DNA of 64,000 bases, taken from NCBI GenBank assembly GCA_036674765.1, contig JARVKI010000068.1:62001-126000 (forward strand), given 5' to 3'. Positions 9,398-20,350 of this stretch are shown piece after piece. Numbering within the stretch: the first letter of the stretch is position 1; the number at the start of each line of letters is the position of its first letter. The stretch comes from Seiridium cupressi (taxonomy: Eukaryota; Ascomycota; Sordariomycetes; Amphisphaeriales; Sporocadaceae). Under the pieces are notes generated by a model. That model made no database searches. It was not told the DNA's origin and saw nothing but the letters and a program-made list of their open reading frames with translations. A program made the position numbers and the translations under genes.

Positions 9398-11686
9398 TTA
9401 TTGGCCCCAGGCACTTGCTTGATCCTCTGCTGGATAGTAAAAGGCAACCACAGCGATAATAACGTATGTGGCGCACAGCAGAGCACCTTCGAGATAGTTG
9501 CTCCTACCGTCCAGAACCAGGAAATTGACGATAAAGGTTGACACAAACAGGCACACCGTCTCAAACAGTGTGAAGTAGAGCGTCATGTCGCGATCCATAA
9601 TCCACCCGAGAATGACCACAAGTGGCGTGACAAAAATGGCAATCTGGATCGAGCTGCCGACGGCGACACCGATGCAGAGATCCATCTTGTTTTTCATGGC
9701 GACAGTGACAGCCGTGACGTGCTCGGCCGCGTTGCCAACAATGGGAAGAATAATGAGACCGATGAAGGTTTCACCCAGAGGGCTGTTGTCGACGAGGCCG
9801 TCAATGGAGTTCACCATGAACTCGGCACAAACAGCGACTAGAGCGGTCGAGATCAGAAGCATACCAACCGCCGCCGTTCTCGACATGTCATCCTCGTGTA
9901 TCTCCGCATCGGCTGCGTTCTCGGCCAAGGCAGCAGATGGGATCTGCGACGGCATAAGAGCTCCAGGAGCTCGGTATTGCATCTCGTTGAGCCTGCCAGG
10001 AAGCGAGTTGGTTCTGCGGATGCCGTAGCGAACGCGGGGGACGGAGCCACCGGCGGGTGTTGGGAGATCTTGCGCATTGCGGGTGAACACTGGTGGAGCA
10101 ATGTTCCTGACTGGTCGGAAGGAGAGGCCACGCACATTCTTGAAGGGTCGTTTGCCTCCCGCAGCGCCGCCTTCGACATTGCTTTCCACGTTGCCATCAA
10201 AACCTCCGACATTATCGGCAAAGTCCACGCGGCGTGGTTCACCGTTACTGTTAGCATTGCCAATGTTGCCACCAAGAACCAGACCAGCCACATTCTCCGA
10301 AGTCGGGGATGAGATGGCCTTCTCATCAGCATCATCCAGCGGAGTCGAGTTATTTCTGCGTCTGTGGTGCTTGCGTTTTGAGTGCTTGTGTTTTCTTTTC
10401 CCATGGCGTTTTGACGGTTCCTCCTCGATGGCCTCTTCACTACCTCCGGTGTTTGGGCGGGGAAAGAAGCCATGGCCAGTCGAGTCGCTGGACTTCGAAC
10501 CTTCGGCCAAAGGGCTTGCATTGTTCGTCCCCAGGGAGGCCGTGTTCGCATCCGTGTCGGCGGAAGCAACACTAGACTTCCTGCGGCGTCTGTTGCGAAT
10601 TGCTCTTCTGACTCGTTTCGAGACCGTGTTCCCGGATTGGCTGGATCCATCGCTGTCCGAGTCCGATGACGAGCTTGACTCGGAACTAGAGGTATCAAGC
10701 CAAGCGGCGGCAGGGCCCGGGGTAGACTCCTCGTCAATAATATGCTGAGGCGTTGATTCATACATGTAAGAATGGGATTTGAGCTGGAACAATAGGTATA
10801 TAATATACACCAAGAGCAAGATGACACTGGTTCCACGGCTGATTTTCAAGGACTCAATGTCTGCCATGTCATTGTTGCTCCAAGAGGCGTGGAAAGCAGT
10901 GGGTAAGACCAGACTGATGACACTTAAACTGAGGAGACAAGCGCTCATCTGCGTGACGGTGCTGTTGTAGATTTGCTCGCGGAAACGGAGACCGCCGAGG
11001 AAGAATGCCATGCCAAGGATGAGAAGCAAGTTGGCCAAGATTGAGCCCAGTAGAGAGGCTTGCACAATGCGAATCTCATCCTTGACCAGGGCGATGATGA
11101 AGATGATCAGCTCGACAGCATTACCGAATGTAACGTTGAGCAGAGCGCCAATTGCATCTCCAAGCTTTCGCGCCACCGACTCTGTAGCATGGCTCAAAAG
11201 ACCAGCCAGAGGAATGATGGCAATAGCGTTCATAGCGAAGACGATGGCGGGCGAGAGGTTCGGCACCTGGGCGACGGCAATGCCGACAGGGACGAAGATT
11301 AAGAGTACATTGACCCAGCTGTGGAAGAGCGCTTTTTTCACGTTCAGCCAAAACCGCAGGGCGACGTTAGGTTTCTTCTTGACTTCGCCATCCTGGTCTA
11401 CGACAGTCCCCGTCCCCTCAGCTTCAGATGCCGCACCAATTGAAGTGTTGGCATTTCCGGTATCCTTTGCGACAGCGGCCTGATTGGCGCTATCGAGAAC
11501 AGCTGCGTTGCTGTGGGACCCATTTCGACTGATGTTTTTCTCTTGTAAAGATGAAGCACCTGTGCTGTTGGCTACAGGTAGCGTGTTGTTGCTGGGTTGC
11601 GTGGAACCTCCATGCGCGTGCGTTCTAGCCCATGAGCGTATTCGGTCTGTATACGGGGGGGTCGAATTAGTCGAGGTTTTCTTCAT
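9398..11686 (-). CDS. Vacuolar Ca2+/H+ exchanger (CAX/VCX1 family) with very long central loop
   Basis: The product (about 762 residues from the first in-frame ATG at 11686) is a cation/proton antiporter that would load Ca2+ into the vacuole in exchange for protons. Both alpha-repeats are present: GNAVELIIFIIALVKDEIR in the N-terminal half and GNAAEHVTAVTVAMKNKMDL in the C-terminal half, the latter followed by GVAVGSSIQIA. About eleven membrane helices are visible. The N-terminal 120 residues are soluble and Ser/Asn-rich. The loop between the two halves is about 290 residues. It holds a run of Ser/Asp, a polybasic block (RAIRNRRRRKSS) and a Lys/His/Arg block (KRHGKRKHKHSKRKHHRRR). Yeast Vcx1 is about 410 residues with a short acidic loop, so this is a long-loop form. 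An earlier TTG extends the frame upstream, but no ATG does. No intron is needed. Confidence 0.9.
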   Translation of the reverse strand: MKKTSTNSTPPYTDRIRSWARTHAHGGSTQPSNNTLPVANSTGASSLQEKNISRNGSHSNAAVLDSANQAAVAKDTGNANTSIGAASEAEGTGTVVDQDGEVKKKPNVALRFWLNVKKALFHSWVNVLLIFVPVGIAVAQVPNLSPAIVFAMNAIAIIPLAGLLSHATESVARKLGDAIGALLNVTFGNAVELIIFIIALVKDEIRIVQASLLGSILANLLLILGMAFFLGGLRFREQIYNSTVTQMSACLLSLSVISLVLPTAFHASWSNNDMADIESLKISRGTSVILLLVYIIYLLFQLKSHSYMYESTPQHIIDEESTPGPAAAWLDTSSSESSSSSDSDSDGSSQSGNTVSKRVRRAIRNRRRRKSSVASADTDANTASLGTNNASPLAEGSKSSDSTGHGFFPRPNTGGSEEAIEEEPSKRHGKRKHKHSKRKHHRRRNNSTPLDDADEKAISSPTSENVAGLVLGGNIGNANSNGEPRRVDFADNVGGFDGNVESNVEGGAAGGKRPFKNVRGLSFRPVRNIAPPVFTRNAQDLPTPAGGSVPRVRYGIRRTNSLPGRLNEMQYRAPGALMPSQIPSAALAENAADAEIHEDDMSRTAAVGMLLISTALVAVCAEFMVNSIDGLVDNSPLGETFIGLIILPIVGNAAEHVTAVTVAMKNKMDLCIGVAVGSSIQIAIFVTPLVVILGWIMDRDMTLYFTLFETVCLFVSTFIVNFLVLDGRSNYLEGALLCATYVIIAVVAFYYPAEDQASAWGQ

Positions 11687-13421
11687 CGATGGGTAATAGT
11701 TTGGCAAATGCGACGCCAAGGTCGGGAGGAGTTCTGATGGAAGAACGAGAGGTGAAGGCAGATGGGAGAGTTGTGAGGCGCAACCAATAAATAGCAGCGG
11801 GCTCTAATCTTGAAGATCAAGAGCCCGTCGGGGGTGGGTTGGGGGTTGACCCCAGAAGACGCATGTGAGGCGATAGCGCACTGGTCCACTGTTTGCACGT
11901 CTTTCCCGACTGAGTCAAGTGGCTTGGGTACCAGAAGCCGGACAAGGCGTGAGCTGCAGGGGAGCACGGTACATACTGCACCTCGACTTGGCCCTATTGA
12001 TAAGAATGCGCCCGTCGAGTGCGACCACGTTCAACGACTTGCCAAGCGGCTCGGCTCCAGCCAGCATCTTCCATGTCCGTTGAGTGCCGGTTAACCGGCA
12101 TTGGCCTGCTTTGCCCTCACTCGAGGTTGGATTTTGTTTCTGGCGGAAACACGACCATTGAGCAAACAGCAGTGTTGTGCGCTGCACAAGCAGAGGCTAC
12201 ATGTAGGTATGACGGAGGGAAGGCGAATGGAGTCGTGCTAGGCGGTGCAGACCAGTTGACGGCCAAGCAGAGAAGTGGGAATTGATGCCACTCACGCATT
12301 GTGCAGATGTGGGGGTTATGACCGAGTCTGATCTAAGCCGACTAGATCTGCCCAGGAGGGCTCGCCGTTGGAGGCTTGCAACAAACCGATTGGCCGTGGT
12401 TCTGGGTCCTGATGTCAGCAATCATGTTGGGTGTATTGCTTGAGTGTACTGCTCACATAGAGCCTTACCGTAGGATGCTGTGCGGTACTCCGTGCCACTA
12501 GCGTGCACCTCTATGGGATGGACAGGAGTAGCTTAGCAGCCGGAGAAAAATCACGACGCGCACACACCCTGGGTCGGTGAGGCTGAGCTGCGCGCTTGAG
12601 TGACGCGGCGTGGCTTGTTGGCCGCGATACGTGGTTGAACCCTGATAGCGGCGATTCTTGTCAGTCAACCAGACAGAACGTTCCAATGCTGCGCTGATGA
12701 CCGATGCAAATCCATATATGAAGGAATGGGATATGTAGCGGCAAACCAGATCTTCTATTAACTACGCGGACTCGTGTACCTATGTACGTATGTACACTAA
12801 CGCTGGCAGATTACCTAACATGGGTAATGTTGTTATTTACTTTGAAATACCTGATTGCAGGACCATTCCAGGCTTGGCACTTGTGCCGGTCTGCCGGCTC
12901 CGTGGCTGTTGCTCAACAAAGAGCCAGTCACAGCGCTTGTGTCCCTGAGCTGGCGTCCCCCACAGCCCATCATCTTGCCGTCAATGGTAGGGTGACGTCA
13001 CATCAATCATAGTGACCATGGAAATCTGATAATGTCAACGGGAATTACTTGCAGCTGCACCATTGGATCATAATGATCCAGACCAGGCACGTGGGGCGCC
13101 AGCCCGCAGAAGCCAATCCGTTCTGAGAGTGAAAGCTTGACCTCAACCTTCCCAAGCCGCTACCTTATCTGCATCAATTTAGCGTCTTGGGGCCAAGCAC
13201 CATGATCGATAATGAAGGCACGGTGATGACTTGTAACCCATCACCTGGCTCGCAGCCACCGTTCACAAACACAGCGATTCTCTTGTTCGTATTGACGAGA
13301 AGGAGCAGTGGCGAGGGGCATGAGCAGTGCCTTTGGTTGCACGGGTCCTGATCATACCAGTCACTCATTTCTCGTTTAGGTCTTGCTCTGCATTAGTGCA
13401 CGTATATACACCAGAAGCGAG
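11687..13421. other. Intergenic 1.7 kb, no gene seen
   Basis: This is the 5' flank of the exchanger and the 3' flank of the MCT-like carrier. The short frames present have no splice partners or family resemblance. Confidence 0.5.
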
Positions 13422-15223
13422 TTATTTCATCACTGGCTTCAATCCCAACAAGCAACGCAAGGCCACCGCAAATGCTAATGAGAGCAAAATGGCAAACCCG
13501 GTAAACAGCTGGACTCCGAGATAGCCGCCAGAACTTTGCAGTATAGCACCAGCAATGGGAGGTCCTGCTAAGGATCCAATACCCTTCAGGATGGACAAGG
13601 CCCCAAGCCGAGTTCCCAAGTAGCCAAAGTCGTCCGTGATTGAGGTCAGCACGACCGCCTGAAATGCCACCACAGCACCTGAAAAAACTCCATACAGTAC
13701 AGCAAACGCGATGTTCCCCGCGGCATTTGTGGCACTGATCCAGTAAAACACGCTCACCCCGCTGAGGAGATATGTTACGATAAACGTATTGACCACACCG
13801 AACTTGCCAGCCATGGCCGATGGAACGAGCCGGCCAAACAGCGAAGAGCCGTTGAGTATGGCCAACAGATACCCTGTAACTGCCATGCCTTTCATTCCGT
13901 GCTCGATCGCATGGCTCTCGACATAGTAAAGAGGCTCGAAAAAGGCGACGTTGTTGAAGAAGACTGCGATCACAACTTGGGTCACATCGGGTTAGTAATG
14001 AATCTCAGGGATAGGTCCTTCAAGCTTTTGGCTCTTGAGACAGTGTTTTTACTCCGGAACAAGTCTGAGGTAAGGAGGGGCCCAATAAGGTACGTAACCT
14101 ACATATGATATAATGTGGCTCCCGCAGTTTCGCGTCCCGAACAATGGAGCGGATAGAGCGTGCTTTGGTCAAGCCCTGAGAGGTTCCAACTATCTTCTTG
14201 TATCGCGGTCGTGTGACGATGATTGCAAAGACGCAGAACACAAAAGAAATGAACCCGAGGATCCTCACAGTCCAGGCGAATCCTATGCTCGACTGTAGCG
14301 CTTGAAACATGATCGGATAGATTGTAGATCCAACACCACTTCCCACTACAACATCTGGAGTCAGTCTTTGCTGCTTCCAACCTGCTTGATAAGCTGACGG
14401 GAGTTCAGAGCCATGTTTCCAGAGCAGAACACTGAATCAAGAATCGGTAAACTCCCAATACAGGTTATACAGGGTTTGAAATAACTCCAGAAGTTGCTTA
14501 CTAGTCGCTATGCTCATGGCCCAGGCCCTCTTGGGAGGCGTAAAATACATTGGCACCAGGGCGATGGAAGGGATGGACAAGCAGCTAGTCCCAAGGCCTA
14601 TACAGATGCCTTGAGCTAGGAATACTTGATAGTACTCAGTACTGATGCTAGTCATCATGAAGCCGAATGTAACGAGGAATGATCCGGAAAATAGCAGAGC
14701 ACGGAAGTAACCCGCATCATACAGAGGGCCAATGAAGACGCCGATCGACATCAAGCAAAATGCTTGCATTGAGCCGATCCAAGATATTGCCGAGGGCGAG
14801 CTATTCTTGAGAAGAGACGTTTCATAGTATGTCTCTGTACCAAATCGGCGTTAGCAATTACTCTTGCGGCCAAGTGCTGCGACTTATGAAAACAGAGATT
14901 GGAATGTTTGATTCTCATAACGTCGTTCCCACTCCCAGAACAACTCCAACGAGGTATGTAAGGACCAGGAAGGTACGTACGGAATACTCCAAAGGTATTC
15001 AGAAGTCCCCTAGCGTAAGCAATTGTCAGTGAGCGCGGCCAATTAACTGCCAGGGCACTTACAACGTATTCAGATAAAGCGCAAAGCATCCGGCGACCTG
15101 CACCCATGCCACCATTCCTCCATTTGGTGGAGCGTCATCGCTGACTGGGGTATCGTCCCTGTCCGTGGACTCTGTGGCTGTCGCCTCGTCCTCGGTGGCC
15201 GGTTTGTTCTCCGCTGCTGACAT
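13422..15223 (-). CDS. MFS monocarboxylate transporter-like protein (MCT/Mch family)
   Basis: Five exons (15223-15063, 15009-14981, 14834-14502, 14345-14103, 13975-13422) give 439 residues, with all junctions GT-AG and in phase. The start MSAAENK opens an acidic N-terminal tail that leads to PNGGMVAWVQVAGCF, the fungal form of the MCT signature before helix 1. Helix 1 continues over the tiny 29-bp exon into NTFGVFQTYYE, a hallmark of this family. Later landmarks are GICIGLGTSCLSIPS, MGSGVGSTIYP and FFEPLYYVESHA. Mch5 of yeast imports riboflavin; other members carry monocarboxylates or secondary-metabolite intermediates, so the substrate is open. The 14980-14835 and 14501-14346 introns are about 150 bp, long for this window. 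The large intronic insertions explain why the gene looks like four separate frames. Confidence 0.9.
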
Positions 15224-16290
15224 CGAGACGAACTTGCGGCGACTTGTGATGATAAAGACCCTCCTACTCAACGGTGGTTCAAAATTATAGGTGCCAAAAC
15301 CATATACCAATGGGAATAAACCGCAATCGGATCGCTGATGATTGCCGATTCCCGGGAACTGCGGGGGAATAATTCCCCTCGGCCAGAATGCACTTCGACT
15401 ACGGAACTGCGACCACACCGTAACAGTTAGCAATGGGGACCGTCTTTATCGCTTGATCACCGTCTATGCCCCAATCATACATCAACACAAAATGCCCTTG
15501 ACGATGTAGCTGCGGCGCTAGAGTGGAGCCGATTGACACTGCACTAGCAAGCGCGCATTGCTTGGGTGTAATACCTATAGCAAAGCCGGTCTAGGGTTGT
15601 ACTTCGAGTGGATTGAATTAAAAATGTTAATTGGTGTAAGATGTCTTTCGTCCTTAAGTCACGACCTCGCTGCTGGGCTCCTCGTGGTACAAGCGTCAAC
15701 CGTCATCAGATGTACACTTCGAGAGTTCAAAGGAGACTTACATCATATGCAACACTGCCTTCTGATACATAGCATTTCCCGCGTTCTAGAGTGTTTATGC
15801 CGTAGACTTTAGCATCGATGAAATTGTCATTGTTGTTGAGAGCCGAGTTCCAGATAACAAGACGACTCAGAGTGGACGGACAGTTCTTAGGCTGATTATA
15901 TCAAACACAGGAAGAAAAAAAGGAAGATATACAGGGAGGGAAGGGAAATAGACAAGTTTGAAGTTTTGGGGAGTCTTCGCCGAAGTATAATTATGAATTT
16001 ATTCTGGCACCGATGCATTGCCATGGCGTGATTGAGGTAGAACGAAAATATACTGATAAACGGATTCTTTGATATCCTAGGTAGAAGCATGTGTCGTATG
16101 AGTGCGGTACCGGTTTGAGCATGAAAACTAAATGGAGAGGAATGCACTTGGTGGTGTGACGATTCGTCGTCTATGTACCCAAGCATAATGCAGTGCTGCA
16201 ACTGGGAATGATGTTGCTCTTTTGACTGCCGAGGAGCCGCTGATCCAGACTCGAACAGAGGTCGTTGGCTCTGACACCATCATGCGACAG
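15224..16290. other. Intergenic, no gene seen
   Basis: The upstream part of the first MCT frame (15224-15433) is open but precedes the chosen ATG. The short minus-strand frame at 15896-16201 is low complexity at its end and has no recognisable domain. Confidence 0.5.
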
Positions 16291-17824
16291 TCATATATCA
16301 TGCCGATGAGACTGAGTTTCGTCCTCATTCCATATTTGACCAGTTTGACTCCTTCCCGAATCTCTTCGAGCCGTAGAGGGCTCGTATGTGAACTGCACTG
16401 TGACCGTTTTCGAGTTGATCATAGTCTCATCACTTTCGTAGTCGGCCCTGACCTCGCCATCCGTAGAGTTGGTTTCCGTGCCTCCGTGCATATTCGTCAC
16501 GTTACGAAAATCCCCATCCGGACGGAATCTTCGGGCGCTAGCTGCATCATCTTCGTCTCCGAGCCGTGTTGCTTGCGTACGCATCAAGGTGTCGAACTTC
16601 AACCTCTGTCCCTTGGGGTTTATCGGGCTGCTGCCAAACGTTCGAAGAGCGTAACGGCCCTGCTGACCAGAAGTGTCTCCGCCAGTCGATGCTTTTTCAC
16701 CGATGAGGGCGGGTGCCACATGTCGCAAGAACCTTCGTAGGGTCGGTAAGCAACAGCACATGATGAGGAGATTGGACTCAATGCAGCTGGATCCGTGTAA
16801 GCAGAAGAAGGCGGTCTCGAAAAAGGATCCTCACATCCAGAGCGTGCCTTTTGTCAAGGCATATGTTTGATCTGGGTTTGCCAGACTTGGCAGTAGGATA
16901 ATGAGTCGTACAATAGAAGTGATCAGAGTCCTACGACGTAGTTAGAAAGCATGATTCCGGCGGTCAAAACCAAGAACCTACACTGATCCAAACGTAAATA
17001 ACAAGACCAGAATGACCTTCTGTCTAAGTGGGATATTGAGGCCGACTACAGTCGGAATTGGAAGAATCAGCAGAATCACATCCGTAAAGACTCCTATCCC
17101 GGCGGTAGCTACATAAATTGCCCCTCTGTCCAGACAGTCTGCAGTCGCAGCAAGGGTCGGATCCCAGCTGGCGGAAAATGGCTTGCAAGCGAATACGAGA
17201 CTGAAAAAGATGCCCATTGAAGAGCCTACGCAGACGAACATAGTAATCCAGACAAAGGTCTGGTATGTTTTGAATGGCGATAGCCTTCTATAGAAGAGGC
17301 ACAACGTCGCTTTCGAAGATGCAACGGCAAATGTAAAGACAAGTGGTGCAGCAAACATTAACTGTTGCTCGGTTTTGGATTAGGTGAGTTCTTGAGGACA
17401 AAACAAAAAAGGACTGGAGGCAAGGAGGCAACTCACTTGACTGAAATACTGGTATCTTTCCAAGGGCATTTCCCAGGCATGGACTCCGACGGCTTTTACC
17501 ACATACAGGCGCAATAGTTCTGCTTGAGTTGCTACTGAGGTAGCCCAGGCAAATATAACCGTGGCTTTGGAATGGTAAGTAATTCGACGAGGCTCAACAG
17601 TGTGAACTAAGCACAGGACCATTCTTACCATCCTCAATTTGAAACTGTTTCATTAGAAACACCTTCGTGTATAGATGCTGACACAAGAAAGCAAAAGCGA
17701 GGATGCTCTCGACAATGCAGACGGTAAATATCTCTGATTTCCTTATTTGCGGTGGGTTTGCGAAGTTGACCTCGTAGCCCGCAGGCGCGGCAACGATGAC
17801 TTCCGTGCCGTTGATGAATGGCAT
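16291..17824 (-). CDS. Fungal rhodopsin-fold integral membrane protein (PTH11-like, no CFEM)
   Basis: Five exons (17824-17629, 17564-17437, 17361-16982, 16930-16835, 16786-16291) join in phase to give 431 residues. The fold is seven membrane helices with the conserved features of the fungal 'rhodopsin domain' family that contains PTH11-type receptors: ATVIFAWATSVATQAELLRLY, then SSKATLCLFYRRLSPFK in helix 3, FACKPFSASWDP with the conserved cysteine and W-D, DCLDRGAIYVATAGIGVFTD and ILPIPTVVGL, ending with WICIESNLLIM. A polar C-terminal tail of about 140 residues follows (RRFLRH...), rich in Asp, Arg and Thr. There is no N-terminal CFEM domain. PTH11 of the rice-blast fungus senses surfaces, but most members have no known ligand, so a sensory role is inference. 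The start MPFINGTEV gives a short extracellular N-terminus with an N-glycosylation site. Confidence 0.88.
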
Positions 17825-18407
17825 CTCGAAGTGAGAGTCACGAGAAAGTCTTGAAAGATTACCTGCAATTGGATCTCCTGGTCTCTTTCCACGTCGAAAA
17901 GGATTTCAGGCCGAAGCTGGCGTCGACGAGGTTGACAACAACGTATGTAGTACTTAGAGTAACACGGTGTTGGGCTGCAACTGGCTTTATTGACTATACC
18001 GGGGCCACATTGTCAGATATCATGTTGATCTTAGAGGCCAGAGCTACGCCGGTTGGTCAAGCGAAAATCCTAGAACGGAGGTTTCTTGGCAGACTCAGAT
18101 TGTTGATGGCATTGTTCCGGGTCTTCGCATACAATTATGAATACAATACAAGATTATATTTGAGTTACCATTGAGACCAAAACATACTTATTCGCCGATG
18201 CGACATCAATGCTTAAAGGGTGTATTTACTCTAAAATTTCATGACGAGGTCCATTAATTCATTTGAAATCCCGGCCTTCAAACTGGGGACTCTAGAAGCT
18301 TTTCTCAAGCCGCGGCCGCTCGGAAGCACTGCCGTCGAATGCATCCATGTACACTGGTTGTCTGGGACTCAGCTGAAATGAGCACGTGACTAACGAGACC
18401 TGGGATT

Positions 18408-18470
18408 ATTGTTTGCTTGTTTGTTTATCTGTTTGACGTCTGGGGTAGTCCTATCCTATCTGTACGTAGC
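18408..18470 (-). repeat. Retroposon-like repeat, copy A
   Basis: Read on the minus strand this copy runs CTACGTACAGATAGGATAGG, then a C-rich middle, then an AAAC/AAGC tail. It matches copy B at 19436-19515 at about 57 of 60 positions in inverted orientation. No clear target duplication is visible around this copy. Confidence 0.75.
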
Positions 18471-19422
18471 GTTAATCCACCAACCTCCCGAGGGTTATGG
18501 GACGTGACAAGCTTGTATATCAGATGCCAAACCATGCCATAAAGGCTCTGCTTTTTGCTACCGGGGAAAGGGACCTGGGATTACATTGAGCAATATGGCA
18601 AAACCTAATCTGAGTTGCAGAAGACGAATGTGACAGGTTGAAATGCCGAAACGGTCCTGACAGACAATCTACATTAGAATGCTATGTTCGAAGAACTGAC
18701 ATGGACAATCCACTTGTGTACAATGCAGCCGCGTTGATCATCTCTCCACCATCAGGATTGCGGAATCATGCACCTGAACCTCTACTTGATAAATCGCACG
18801 TGCAAAAGATCAGCAAAGATGCTTCCAGATAGGCACAGTTCTGCTTTCTTAGGAGAAGACTGCTTATACCTATAGTATATCTGCTTACGGACTCGGACCA
18901 AGATCGCACGATGATGCAGAGGGGCTTGTTTGAACGACTAAGCTGAATGGTCATACGCACCTCGGAAAAGTAATTCAGCTTGCACACGTGTTGGCGTTCT
19001 TATGCCTACTTACAATGGATATAACGCGCATGGTATGCGAGATAGTCTCGGTACCCGTTCCACGTCGGTCTTTGAAGCATATTGAATACCATGTGCCCGC
19101 GGCCTGGCGAGGTGCCCATCCTCAACTTTGCAGGGCTCCGGTAGCGAGGCCAAGAACAGGGACTCGCCCCACTGACGAACTCAAGTCTTGGTCATTGGTC
19201 TGTGAGCACATGCATCGTGGCATGCTACAAATGTAATTGGTAAAGCATTAATTTTGATCTTCTCTCCGAGCCAAAGCTTCATCCCAATCTACGTTCAGAT
19301 AAGTTGTGGGGGAGTTCCCAGTCAGCCATGAATTGAAGTGTCTGAAAACAACACCCATGTATCAAAGCTGAAATGACATATGCTTAACATTTTTTTCTAC
19401 TTACTCACCGGTGTCAAATGCT

Positions 19423-19528
19423 TATACATTGGTAGTTCCTACGTACAGATAGGATAGGACTGCCCCAGACGTTAAACAGATAAACAAACAAGCAAGCAAG
19501 CAAACAAACAAACAATATACATTGGTAG
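19423..19528 (+). mobile_element. Short retroposed insertion with 13-bp target duplication, copy B
   Basis: The 80-bp insert (19436-19515) ends in a simple tail of AAAC and AAGC units and is flanked by exact 13-bp direct repeats TATACATTGGTAG at 19423-19435 and 19516-19528. A simple-repeat 3' tail plus a variable-length direct repeat is what target-primed reverse transcription leaves. It therefore looks like a heavily 5'-truncated LINE or a SINE. No coding sequence is present. Confidence 0.7.
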
Positions 19529-20350
19529 CCCGAGTTAGTTTGTCGGGGATTCTATTCGGAACGGTCCCACCGGTACACTCCCCGTCTCTCGAAAATGTGG
19601 GGGCTCGCAGTATAGACAGGGGATATATGGTCAGGTTACGGTCCACCTCTGGGATCGATTGCCGAATGAGAATCTGTTAGACTCCGCCCATCCACCGGGG
19701 AATCATCCGTTCCCGGAAATGCTAATAGGACTGCGGTATCACAGCAAGATGGGATTTGTGCCAACATGAGTCCCGCTCGTGACGCGGCCAAGCACCTACC
19801 CTAGAATATCGAGCCTGATGCATGTTTTACTTTTTCAGTATAGAGGGGTTCGGCGGGCGCTAACCCTACTTGTTCTTTGCACTCGACATCGGAGGATATG
19901 GTCATGTACTCGAGATGACAATCCCGACCAATGCCCAGATTTCCGAATCTTGCTCAGTTGGTTCCGGCCCGAGAACTTCCCAGCCCTGTTATTAGTGTGT
20001 GTGGACACATGCTTGTGCCCCCCCCCCCCCAATTGTTCTCTTTTTGGAATCTATTGGTCCATCTCGGTGTTCTCCGATTTCAGATCTGCGACGCACTCGC
20101 TTCGCATGGTGTTACCGGTGGCAAACAGCAACCTATCCGTGTGTATGGCGAGGAACTAGCCATAGGTGGAAAAGATTCCACAGAACCTAGGATACCAATT
20201 TCCGCATCTCATAAGGGCTCGTCCGCCCAAGCCCCGACCCAAACTGCTTGAGAGTCTATTTCTTTGTGTTTCATCAACGTCAGACGACCGACAAGAAGCG
20301 AAGTGATCACGAGCCAGGTCAGTATTATTCTGCTCTGCTATTCGTCAAAG

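Larger units (their letters stand above)
17825..20350. other. Gene-poor 2.5 kb with short inverted repeats
   Basis: Frames here are short and unrelated to known families. The stretch holds the inverted repeat copies described separately and a run of 13 C at 20018-20030. Short plus-strand frames overlap the promoter of the FAD oxidase. Confidence 0.5.

Noticed and set aside
10077..10748. 223-codon plus-strand frame
   Set aside because: Antisense shadow of the Ser/Asp-rich loop of the exchanger.
9853..10836. 327-codon minus-strand frame
   Set aside because: It overlaps the Ca2+/H+ exchanger on the same strand in another frame; the exchanger frame has clear family motifs and this one has none.
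18408..19515. Single 1.1-kb transposon with terminal inverted repeats
   Set aside because: The 13-bp duplication flanks only the right-hand copy, the copies end in simple tails, and no transposase relic lies between them. Two separate retroposed copies fit better.
20018..20030. Run of 13 C as a functional element
   Set aside because: Simple homopolymer in a non-coding region; length is unreliable in sequencing and no function is implied.
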